In this document: positions 48,889 to 59,600 of the stretch, piece after piece | Position numbering within the stretch: position 1 is the first letter of the stretch | How the letters are laid out: each line of letters opens with the position of its first letter | From: Gordonia sp. KTR9 | GTDB taxonomy: Bacteria > Actinomycetota > Actinomycetes > Mycobacteriales > Mycobacteriaceae | Direction: 5' to 3' | DNA: 64,000 nucleotides | Assembly (NCBI RefSeq): GCF_000143885.2 | Contig: NC_018581.1 | Span: 4,154,001-4,218,000, forward strand | Translations under genes and position numbers: made by a program | Notes under the pieces: model-generated | Seen by the model: only the letters and a program-made list of their open reading frames with translations | Told to the model about the DNA's origin: nothing | The model's database searches: none

Positions 48889-49527
48889 GTGCGTACCGAT
48901 CATCCCACCCAACCGTTCGCTCCGCCGGTGACCGAACGGCATGAGCGGTGGCCACTGGTCAACGATCTCGACGACACCGAACTCCCGGACGCGACCGAGC
49001 CGGAGCCCGAGCGCGTCGTCGTCGCCGCCGGAACTTCTACGCCGGACTCACCGGTCCCGACCAGGATCGACACCGCGGCGAGACCGACTCCGCGGTCGGC
49101 GACCCGAGTGCAGACCAGGCCTCCCGCACGTGAACATGCCGCACTCCCGCCCGTGGGCGACTTCTGGGACCTGCAGAACGCCGGCCCGGTGTCCCTGGCC
49201 GCGATGCCGTTACCGGCCGGACCGGTTCCGCCCCGCCCGGCGCCCTACCTGACCCGGCCCGTCGGCGGCCGTCCCGTCGCTCCGGCCGCATCGCTGGCGC
49301 TGACCACCGGCCTGATCTCGATTCCCCTGACGCTCGTCCTCGGCCTGGGAGCGGTTCTCGGTCTGGTCGCCGTGGTCTCCGGGGCCGTCGCCGTCAGACA
49401 GGTCCGTCGCGCCCCCGCGGAGCGCAAGGGAACCGGCCGCGCGATCACCGGCATCGTGACCGGCGCCGGCAGCATGGTCGTCGGTGGCCCGATCCTGCTC
49501 CTCGTCCTCTTCCTCGCCGGACTGTAG
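48889..49527 (+). CDS. Proline-rich DUF4190-like membrane protein
   Basis: GTG 48889 lies six bases after GGCGAGGAG and is preferred over ATG 48883, which abuts that site; the product is 212 residues. The first 130 residues are soluble, rich in Pro, Thr, Asp and Arg. The last 75 hold two membrane helices (LTTGLISIPLTLVLGLGAVLGLVAVVSGAVAV and GIVTGAGSMVVGGPILLLVLFLAGL) with the connecting VRRAPAERKGTGRAI, typical of DUF4190 proteins. No function is established. A strong terminator follows. Confidence 0.75.
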   Translation: MRTDHPTQPFAPPVTERHERWPLVNDLDDTELPDATEPEPERVVVAAGTSTPDSPVPTRIDTAARPTPRSATRVQTRPPAREHAALPPVGDFWDLQNAGPVSLAAMPLPAGPVPPRPAPYLTRPVGGRPVAPAASLALTTGLISIPLTLVLGLGAVLGLVAVVSGAVAVRQVRRAPAERKGTGRAITGIVTGAGSMVVGGPILLLVLFLAGL

Positions 49528-49586
49528 TAACACAAGAACGCCCGCGCCTCGGCTGAGCAGCGCCCGGGCAGATGGACGCCACAGAA

Positions 49587-49620
49587 ACGACGAGACCCGC
49601 CGTTCGGCGGGTCTCGTCGT
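49587..49620. terminator. Bidirectional terminator
   Basis: ACGACGAGACCCGCCG pairs perfectly with its complement around a TT centre, effectively a 15-base stem with a GTTC loop. It lies between the convergent membrane-protein gene and the 105-residue adenylation-like gene and is positioned to end both transcripts. Confidence 0.85.
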
Positions 49621-49639
49621 GGTATCGGTGTGTCGGGGA

Positions 49640-49957
49640 CTAGCTGACTGCGCGCAGCCGCGGCCTGACCGAGGCCACCTCGCCGCGTTCGCGACCGAGC
49701 CATGCCTGGATCTCGCCGATGACCTGCAGCCTGGCGTCCACCGGGTCGATGTCGGCGAGCGACGGCATGCAGTGCATCAGAGCGGCGTAGAACGCCGAGG
49801 TCGGCGACATGCCGTACTCGGCGAGCACGTTTCCGTAGTCTTCGACGCGATCGGCGAGTTCACCATAGGTGAGAGCCTCATCGCCCAGCCGAACTGCTGT
49901 CAGATGGGGCGTGATCGCCCCTCGGTTCTGGATGTCGTCCAGAAGTAGCTGGTCCAT
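49640..49957 (-). CDS. 105-residue protein resembling an adenylation-domain N-terminus
   Basis: The ATG at 49957 is preceded by GGAAGG. Residues 12-50 (RGAITPHLTAVRLGDEALTYGELADRVEDYGNVL) look like the first strand-helix of an AMP-binding enzyme, with the A1-like motif LTYGEL. After that the sequence turns helical (MSPTSAFYAALMHCMPSLADIDPVDARLQVIGEIQAWLGRERGEVAS) and does not continue as an adenylation domain. No A3 motif is present, so it cannot activate substrates. It lies last in the NRPS 2 direction. It may be a relic or a small dedicated protein; I favour the latter weakly, because the frame and ribosome-binding site are intact. Confidence 0.6.
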   Translation of the reverse strand: MDQLLLDDIQNRGAITPHLTAVRLGDEALTYGELADRVEDYGNVLAEYGMSPTSAFYAALMHCMPSLADIDPVDARLQVIGEIQAWLGRERGEVASVRPRLRAVS

Positions 49958-50263
49958 GATTACTGCCTTCCCGCCCGTGGAGCGTCGATCGCCGTGTCCG
50001 CGCCTCCCCTGACGTTGGCACCGAGCGATCCTTCAACCCAGTGTGCCCTACCTCATTCAAGTAGTAGAACACTGGCTCAACATGTGTGGGATATTCCACA
50101 ACAATTCCCGTAACTCTGCTGTACTTCGATGTTACGGCTGTGACTGCAGTTGAAACAGGAACCCAGTGGGTTGCTTCGTTACCTGTTATCCACATGCAAC
50201 TGTCCCGACATTCAAGCTAGTCCGACTTTGCAGATCGCGAGTGTCGAACCCCCGAACCGAGGC
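49958..50263. other. AT-richer intergenic region upstream of the adenylation-like gene
   Basis: This 306-base gap is visibly richer in A and T than its surroundings. It contains nested inverted repeats (CCAGTGT and ACACTGG around CTAC and GTAG, about 50038-50076), TGTGG-N6-CCACA near 50086, and TTATCCACA at 50186-50194, a match to the classical DnaA box. It is likely the promoter and control region of the leftward gene. No ORF with support is present. Confidence 0.5.
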
Positions 50264-50491
50264 TCAGGCGTCGCCGCCCTTGTCCGCCTCCATGGCCTCG
50301 ATGAGGCTCTTGGGCCGGAGGTCGGTCCAGTTCTGCTCGACATACTCCAGGCACGCCGCCCGGCTGTCCTCGCCGAAGACCTTGGTCCATCCGGCGGGGA
50401 TGTCCGCGAAGGTCGGCCACAGCGAGTGCTGGTTCTCGTCGTTGACGAGCACGTAGAAGCGGCCGTCCTCGTCGTCGAATGGGTTCGTCAT
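50264..50491 (-). CDS. MbtH-like protein (partner of NRPS 2)
   Basis: From ATG 50491 ([15 protein letters not shown]) the product is 75 residues, the usual size. The MbtH signature is [24 protein letters not shown] followed by [17 protein letters not shown], with all three conserved tryptophans. It is about 70 percent identical by eye to the MbtH-like protein of NRPS 1 in the first 65 residues. It lies 122 bases beyond the NRPS 2 stop on the same strand and probably assists that enzyme. Confidence 0.95.
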   Translation of the reverse strand: MTNPFDDEDGRFYVLVNDENQHSLWPTFADIPAGWTKVFGEDSRAACLEYVEQNWTDLRPKSLIEAMEADKGGDA

Positions 50492-50613
50492 GGGTGTCCT
50501 TTCTCCGTTGGCGCGGCGACTGTCGTCACCCGCCTGCATTTGTTGTTGTCGAACGTAATGGCTCTCGGCCGGGACGTCGGCGAGGTCAGGTCGATGATGT
50601 CACGCAAATCCCC

Positions 50614-53600
50614 TCATTCCGGTCCCCGACCGTCCGTGGCGTCGATCCGCGACAGCTGGGCGTCGAGAGTCGGCCCGATGACCGCCAGCGCGTCGGCGTT
50701 CGCCATCCCGAGGTGGTGTGTGGCGACGTCGACGTTGTCGATCGCACCGGTCACGAACGGCCGCCAGGCACCGGCCAGCAGGGACGGGTCGTCCTTGTCC
50801 TCCGTGGCCGTGAAGACGTGCATGTCGCCCGCGAAGACGTCCGGCCGGTAGTCGAGGACCACCTGGGTGGAGGAATCGAAGCTGTCCATGATGCGCTCCA
50901 CCTGATCCTCCGCCAGCAGACCCATGCCGGAGATCTGCTGCCGGATGATCGCGGTGACCTCCTCGGAGGTGGACGCCTGCACGTCGTCGCCGAGATCGAA
51001 GAGATCCCGCCAGCCGCCCAGGACGTCGACCACCGTCGACGCGTCGGGCTCGATGGTCTCGGCGACGGTGGACCCCGGTGCGGCGCCGGACTCGGCGACC
51101 CTCCCGGACGCGTCCTCGTCGGTCGACGGACGCTCGTGACCGACGATCACGGGCTCGTCTTCCGGCCGCGAGTCCATGATCCCCAGGTAGGCGACGCTCT
51201 CACCGAGTTCGACGAGGTGGGTGGCCATGGCGTGCGCGATGACACCGCCGACGGACCAGCCGAGCAGGTGGTACGGGCCGCTCGGCTGGACGCGGCGGAT
51301 CTCCTCGACGTAGCGCCGGGCCAGTGCCCGCGCGTCGGTCACGCTCGGTTCTCCGGTCACCACGTGCGGGTCCTGCAGCCCGTAGATCGGCCGATCCCGC
51401 AGGTGGGGTGCGAGCCCACCGTAGAACCAGGCGAGGCCGCCGGCGGGGTGCACACAGAACAGCGGCGGCCGCGATCCCTCGCCGCGGAGGGTGATCACGA
51501 CGTCGCTGCTCACCGAGTTGCCGTCGGCCAGTCGTCGGGCGAGACCACGCACGGTCGGATCGTTGAACAGCCACGCGAGCTCGATGTCGAAGCCGTTGCG
51601 GTCGCGTAGCGCGGCCGCGACGCGAGTGGCCGACAGCGAATTGCCGCCGAGGTCGAAGAAGCTGTCGGTGGCCCCGACCCGCTCGACGCCGAGGATCTCG
51701 GCATAGGCGTCGGCGATCGCCTGCTCGACCGGGGTGGCCGGCGCGACGAACTCGACGGTGGCCACCTCGGGTGCGGGCAGCGCCGCGCGGTCGAGCTTGC
51801 CGACCGGGGTCAGCGGGAACTCGTCGAGCACCGTGATCGACGCGGGCACCATGTGCGCGGGGACCTGCGCGGCCAGCAGGTCCCGCAGAGCGTCCACCTG
51901 GACGCCGTCCCCGACGACATAGGCGGCCAGGCTCGACGCCACCGAACTCGGTGTCCCCGACGCCCCGACGCCGACGACGACCGCCGAACGCACCTCGGGC
52001 GCCGACCGCAGCACCGCCTCGATCTCGCCGAGCTCGATGCGCAGTCCGCGGAGCTTCACCTGGTCGTCGCTCCGACCGGAGTACTCGAGCGTGAGTGCGC
52101 CCGAGCGCGACTCGCGCCACCGCACGACGTCGCCGGTCCGGTACATCCGGCGTCCGGACCCCGCGTACGGACTGGCGACGAATCGCGAGGCGGTCAGGTC
52201 GGGCTTGTCGAGGTAGCCGCGCGAGAGGGCGGGTCCGAGGACGTAGAGTTCCCCGGCCACGCCGACCGGCACCGGTCGCAGGTGTGCGTCGAGCACCAGG
52301 AACTCGACGCCGGGCAACGGGCCGCCGAGGCGGACCGGGTCGCCCGGTGTCGCCGCCTCGCCGACCGCGATCATGATCGTCGTCTCGGTCGGGCCGTAGC
52401 CGTTGTGGATGCGGGTGTGCGATGACCACTCGTCCATCACCGACTGCGGAACCGCCTCGCCGCCCGCGGACACCGCCTGCAGGCTCGGCAGCACAGCCGG
52501 GTCGAGCGTGGACAGCACCGACGGGGTGAGGAAGGTCGTGGCGACCTCGTGTCGCTGCATGAACTCCTGCAGCTCCGCACCGCCGACCGCCGTCGACGGG
52601 CGGTAGACGAGCGTCCCACCGTTGATCGTCGCGAGGAGGTATTCGAGCACGGAGGCGTCGAAACTCGGGGACGCGAATCCCAGGACGACCGCCCCGTCTT
52701 CGGTGCCCATCGCCCGCGACTTCGCGACGGCGAAATTCCGCAGTCCCGAGTGCGACACCGCGACACCCTTGGGGCGACCCGTCGACCCCGAGGTGTAGAT
52801 GACGTAGGCGACGTTGTCGACGCGGACCGGACCGGCCAGCTCGGCCGGCTCCACCGTGACGTCCGGGGTGGCGTCGAGTTCGGCCAGCACCGAGGCGTCG
52901 TCGAGCCGGATCCACTCGAAGCCCTCGTCCGGCAGCGCCCCGACGCCGGCGACCGACAGACCCATCCGGGCGCCGGAGTCCTCCACCATGGTCGCCACCC
53001 GTTCGGCAGGGTAATCCGGATCGATCGGGACGTACCCGCCGCCGGTCTTGGCGACCGCCCAGATCGCGACCAGAAGGTCGACGGACCGGGGAATCGCCAG
53101 TGCCACCAGCACTTCCGGACCGACGCCGCGGTCGATCAGCCAGCGCGCCAGGCGGTTGGACCGGGCGTGCAGCGCGGAGTACGACAACGTCGCGCCGGTG
53201 GCGTCGACCACCGCGGTACGACGCCGGTACCGCGTACCGGCCTCGGTGAACAGCTCGCCGAGCAACACGGCGTCGGCCGCCTCGCCACCGTGCACCGGCA
53301 CCAGGGACTCGGCCTCCCCCGGCAGCAGGATCGGCGCCGCGGCCACCGGAGCGGTCGGGGTCGCCGTGAGCGCGTCGAGCAGGTTGACGAACCGGGCCGT
53401 GAACCCGGCGGCAGTCGAGTCCGCGAACAGGTCGGTGGCGTATTGCAGTGCGCCCGACCAGCTCTCGCCCGACGCGGCCTTCGCGACCGAGAACAGCAGA
53501 TCGACCTTCGCCGGCACTTCGCCCGCATCGAGAGCGGTGACCGAGATCTCGCCGAGATCGGCCGACAGCGTCTGTCCGGCCAGCTCGGGCACCACGCTGC

Positions 53601-56600
53601 GATCCAGGGTGAGCCACACCTGCGTGAGCGGGGCGAAGGCCTCGGAACGGACCGGGTTGAGCCGGTCCACCAGGGTCTCGAACGGGAGGTCGGCGTGCGC
53701 GAAGGCGTCGAGGTCGACGCGGCGGACGCGACCGAGTACGTCGGCGAACGTGTCGGCCCCCGAGTGTGCGGTCCGGAGGACGAGGGTGTTCACGAACATT
53801 CCGACGAGCGGGTCGAGCACCGCGGCGCCCCGGCCGGCGATCGGCGTGCCGATCGCCACGTCGTCGGTCCCCGACAGGTCGGCGAGCAGGATCGCCAACG
53901 CCGCGTGCAGCACCATGAACGGGGTCACCCCGAACTCGTCGGCGATGGTGTCGATCCGCGCGGTGACGTCCGCCGGGATCGTGAAGGGCACGCGTGCGCC
54001 GCGCTGCGAGGCGACCGCGGGACGAGGCCGGTCGGTCGGCAGTTCGAGCAGGTCCGGCATCCCGGCCAGTTGTGCGGCCCAGTAGTCCAACTGGGCGCCC
54101 ATCACCGACTCCGCGTCGTCGACGTCGCCGAGGGCGCGGCGCTGCCAGATGGCGTAGTCGGCGTACTGGACGGGCAGCGGCTCGAACCGCGGCGGCGCCC
54201 CGGCGGCCCGCGCCAGGTAGGCGGTGGTGAGGTCGGAGACGAGCGGACCCAGGGATTCGCCGTCGGAGGCCACGTGGTGCAGGACCACCGCGAGGATGTA
54301 CTCCGTTGTCCCGGAATCGGTTCCGACCTCGATCAACCGGGTCCGCACCGGCCAGTCGACGGTCAGGTCGAAGCCGGCGGTAACCGCGGAGAGTACGACC
54401 TCACCCCCGTCGCGACCGTCGGCAGCCGACACGAACTCGTGGTCGAGCCGACCCGTGATGTCGGAGACCGGGGCGATCGACTGGACCGGCCGGCCACCGG
54501 CCTCGGGGTAGGTGGTGCGGAGGATCTCGTGACGCGCGACGACGTCGGCGATCGCCGCGCCGAGTGCCGCGGGATCAAGGGCGCCGGTCAGACGCATCAC
54601 GGCCGGAATGTTGTAGGCCGCCAGCGTCGGGTCGAACCGGTTGATGAACCACATCCGCTGCTGGGCGTACGACAACGGAATCCGGTCGGGACGCGGGCTC
54701 ACCGCGACGATCGGCGGGAGTCCGCCGGTACGGTCGCCGAGGCGTTCGGCCAGCAGTCGCGGCGTCGGCGCCTCGAAGACGTCACGCACCGTCACGTCGG
54801 CACCGAGGGCGTCACCGAGCCGGGCGGCCGCCCGCATCGCCGACAGCGAGTTGCCGCCGATCTCGAAGAAGTTCGTGGTGGCGCCGACGTTCTCCTCCGA
54901 CATCGACAGCAGTTCGGCGAAGACCGCCGCCACAGCCGTCTCCCGCGCACCGACGAGCGGCACGATCGCGGCGGCGTCGACGGTCGGCGCGGGCAGCTGC
55001 TGTCGCACGACCTTGCCCGCGCTGCTGAGCGGCATCTCGTCCAGCAGCATCCACATCCCGGGCCGCATGAACTCCGGAAGCGCTTGCGCCACCGAGTGTT
55101 TGACCGTGTCGAGGTCCACCGAGGCCGGCGTCAGGTAGGCCACCAGCTGCTGGCCGGCCGGGGTCTCGACGACGGCGGCCGCGGCGTACACGACCCCCGG
55201 CGCCGAGGTGAGGGCCGACTCGATCTCGCCGAGCTCGATCCGCTGGCCGCGCAGCTTCACCTGGAAGTCGGTGCGGCCCTGGTATTCCAGCTCGCCGTCG
55301 GCCCGCCAACGGACCAGGTCACCGGTCCGGTACAGGCGAGAACCCGGCTCGCCGTACGGGTTCGGCACGAAGCGTTCGGCGGTGAGAGCGGGCCGCGAGG
55401 TGTATCCGCGTGCCAGCTGGATGCCGCCGAGGTACAGCTCGCCGGTGAATCCCGGTGCCACCGGCCGCAACCGGTGGTCGAGGACCAGCGCGGTGGTGTT
55501 CGCGACGGGTCGCCCGATGGAGACCGAGTCGCCCGACACCCGTGCGACGGTCGCGTAGATCGTCGCCTCGGTCGGCCCGTACTGGTTGTGGATCGGGGCG
55601 TGCGGGATCAGCTCGCGCACGGTCTCGGCGACGCTCTGCGGGAGCGCCTCGCCACCCGTGTGCAGGAAACGCAGCCGTGAGAGCCCCCGCAGCTGTCCGG
55701 GATCGGCGACCTCGGTCAGTACCGCGAGCATCGAGGGCACCAGCGTCGCCGACGTCACGCCGAAGTCGGCGAGATACCGCAGTACGGCGACCGGGTCCCG
55801 ATGCGCACCGGGCTCCATGACCACGAGTCGGCCTCCGGACAGCAGCGGGCGCAGGATCTCGCCGACCGACGGATCGAAGGTCAGCTCCAACACCTGCAGG
55901 AACACGTCGTCGGGCCCGAAATCGTAGGCGCCGCGGTCGTGGTCGAGGTGTGCGCGCAGCGTCTCGTGGCTCACCGTGACGCCCTTGGGCCGACCGGTCG
56001 AGCCCGAGGTGAAGATGGTGTAGGCCGGATTCGCCCCGTCGACCGCCGAGGCGCGTTCGGCGGAGCCGAAGAGCGGTGCCGACCCGTCCGTGTCGTCGTC
56101 GACGGTCACCACGGGCACACCGGGGTCGAGCGCCTCGATACCCACCGGGGTCTGTCCCGGACCGACCAGGACCGCCGCGACACCGGCGGTACGCGCCAGA
56201 TAGTCGATGCGGTCGGCCGGTGCGGCGGGGTCCATCGGCACGAACTGCCCACCGGCGACGAGGATCGCGTGGACGGCGACGATCATCTCCACCGACCGCG
56301 GGATGCAGACCCCGACCGCGACCTCCGGCCCGACCCCGAGACCGACCAGCCGTCGGGCGAGAACGCTCACCCGGCTTCCCAATTCGGCGTAGGTCGACTC
56401 CCCTGCCGGGCCCACCACCGCGATCGCGTCGGGTGACGCGGCGACGCGCTCGAGGAGGAGATCGGCGACATGCGAACCGGCCGGACTCAGTTCCGGGCCG
56501 GTCGCCCAGGTGTCGAGGCGGGCCTCGTCGTCCGCCGACATCGGCGGGATGTCGGCGATACGCGTCTGCGCATCGTCGGCGATCGTCCGCAGGATCCGCA

Positions 56601-59600
56601 CGAGGGACCGCGCGAAGACGGCGACCTGGTCGTCGGCGAAGGCGTCGGGCAGGTAGGTCAATCGGACCGCGATACCCGATGCGGTCGGTGAGGTCGCGAG
56701 GTTGAGGGGATAGTGCGTGGCGTCGGAGACCTCGACGTCCCGGATCGACAGTCCCACCGCGGCACTGGCGGCGCCGTCGGCCAGCGACTCGTTGTCCACG
56801 GGATAGGACTCGTGCACGGTCAGGGTGTCGAACAGCTGCGGACGCCCGACGGCGGTGAGGATCTCGGGCAGGCCGATGTGCTGATGATCGAGGACGGCGG
56901 TCTTGTCCGACTGCAGCCGGCCGAGGACCTCCGCGATCGTGGCGTCCGGATCGACGTCGACGACGGCGGGCAGGGTGTTGATGAACAGGCCGACCATCGA
57001 CTCGACGCCGTCGAGTCCGGCGGGACGGCCGGAGACGGTCTCGCCGAAGGTGACCACCCGGTTGTCGGTGAGCCGGGACAGCAGTACCGCCCACGCGAGC
57101 TGGAGTGCCGTGGCCATGGTCGACCCCGACTGCCGCGCCGTGCGCTCGAGCCCCGAGACCAGCTCGGGTTCGAGGACCCAGCGGTGCTCGCGCGGCAGAT
57201 GCGCTGCCGCGGTGTCGTTTCCGTCGTCCTCGACGGAGGCAGCGGTGAGGCCGGGGGCGACCAGGGTGGGCTCGTCGACCGGCTCGAGGATCCGTGTCCA
57301 CGCGGCGAGACCGGCGTCGAGATCGGCATCGGCGATGCGCGCGAGGTAGTCCGCGAAGTCGGTGCGCTCGCCCGTTCCCCGACCGGTGAAGGGGCTGCCG
57401 GTGGCGTACAACGCGAGCAGGTCGGCCAGCACGAGCGGACCCGACCAGCCGTCGAAGAGGATGTGGTGGTTGGTGATGACCACGCTGGTCCCCTGCGCGT
57501 GCCGCACGACCACCGCACGCAACAGCGGCGGATCGGCGAGGTCGAACGGCTCGGTCCGCTCGGCCGCCGAGACTTCGTGGACGGCGGCCCGGAGACCATC
57601 GGCGTCGGTGGCGGGCACGTCGATCACGCGCCAGCGCAACGGCACCGTTTCGGGCACCACGGTCACCACGTGCCCGCTGGGCACGCGCACGAAGCCCGAC
57701 TTCAGGGCGCGGTGGTGATCGAGCAGTGCGACCACGGCGGTGCGCAGCCGCTCGAGATCGACATCGCCGTCGAGGTGCAGGACCGCTTGGGTCACATACA
57801 CATCGAGCTGGTCGGTACCTGCGAGTTGCGACTGGAAGTAGAGTCCGCGCTGCAGTGGCGACAGGGCCCAGACCGCAGCGCCGGGGAATCGCTCCGCCAC
57901 CGTGTCGAGGTCGTGCTGCGTCACCTCGGCACCCGGGACATCCGCCGGTGAGAGACCGACGTCGACGCCGTCGGCGACGAGGCGGACGACGTCGGCGAGT
58001 TCGGCCGTCCACCGTTGCGCGATGTCGCCGACGTCTGCCGGCGACAGGATCGCCGCGGGGAACTGCAGATCCGCGGAGAGCACTCGCCCGGCCGGGGACG
58101 CGCCGGTGCTCGCGTTGACCGTCAGCACGCTCATCGCGGCCACCCCGTCGGACACGGTGGCGGGCAGGAACGGTGCGTCGGGTGCGGGCAGGAACGGCGT
58201 GCCGGGCGCTGCGGCCACGTCGGGCGTCGTCGGCGACTCGCTCCGTCCGGTCGTGCCGCGGGTTCCGAGGTAGTTGAACGCGATCGTCGGCAGCGGACGC
58301 GAATGCAGTTGTGCGGCCGCATCATCGGTGGTGTCATCGCCGGCGGCGTACCGCAGGAGGCCATAGCCGATGCCGGAGTCGGGCATGCCGAGGCGTTCTT
58401 CCTTGGCCGCCTTGACCGCGTGGACGACGTCGTCGGCGGGATCGATGGCGAGCGGGGCGAGCGAGGTGAACCAGCCGACCGTGCGCGACAGGTCCGCGCG
58501 ACGCGGCTCGGGGCCGGCCAGCAGGACGTCCTCGTATCGACCGTGCCCCTCGGTGAGCACGGTGACGGGTGCGGTGTCGGCGATACCGCGATCGCGCTGC
58601 CAGGAGCGGACCGCGCGGGCCAGCGTGGCGAGCAGGACGTCGACCACCGACGACGAGAATGCTTCGGGCACGGTCGTGGTCAACGGATCGACGATCGCCG
58701 GATCGACGCGGTGGACGATCGAGGTCAGGGTGCCGTACCGATCGCGGTCGGGCTCGAGCGCCGCACCGAAGTCGGTGGGGGCGACCGGCGAGCGGTCCAG
58801 CCAGTACCCGGCTTCGGCCCGGCGGGCGCCGAGCTGCGAGGTGAGGGCCCGTTGCCAGGCACGTTGCGAGGTCTCCTCGGCACGCACCGCCACCGGTTGC
58901 CCGGCGGTCAGTTGCGCGTGGACGGTGAGCAGATCCTCGATCAGGATCGGCCACGACACCGCGTCGACGCCGAGGTGGTGGAGTACGAGCACGATTCGTG
59001 CGGGTCGGCTCGACTCCGCGTGGTCGGAGTCCGCGGGTGCGGCGCCGGTGACGATCGTGGCGGCGACGAGTCGCCCGGCGGCCGGGTCGAGGCGTCGGGC
59101 CGCCTCGGCATGCGCCTCGACCAGTGCCTCGGCGAACCCGGGCTCGCCGGCGGCCGCGCCGGTGGTGGACGCGACGATCGAGGCGTCGGCGTCGAACGGC
59201 GTTCCGGCGGTGAGGATCCAGGTGTCACCGACGGACTCCAGGCGTGCACCGAGCATCGGGTGTGCGGCCACGACCGCCCCGAGCACCTCGCCGAGATGCT
59301 CGACGGTGAGTCCCGGGGGCGCGGTGAGCACCATCGACTGGTTGAAGTCGGCGAAGTCGGCCGGTGTCCGCGCGGCGTCGACGAGCCAGGAGACGATCGG
59401 CGGGAGGTCGACCCGTCCAGCGGGTTCCCCGGCGGGCTCGGCCAGCATCGGGGCGCGGTCCCCGCCCGCCGACGCCACACGCGCCATGGCGCGGATGGTC
59501 TTCTGTTCGAAGATCTCTCGAGGCGACAGAGGCAATCCGGCCGCCTTCGCGGCGGAGGCCAGCTGGATGGACATGATCGAGTCGCCGCCGAGCGCGAAGA

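Noticed and set aside
50186..50194. TTATCCACA as evidence for a replication origin
   Set aside because: A single box with only one weak inverted partner (TGTGGGATA near 50086) and no dnaA, dnaN or box cluster; chance or promoter context is more likely.
52549..55680. 1043-residue plus-strand frame opposite NRPS 2
   Set aside because: Antisense shadow; the minus strand encodes clear A, T and C motifs over the whole stretch.
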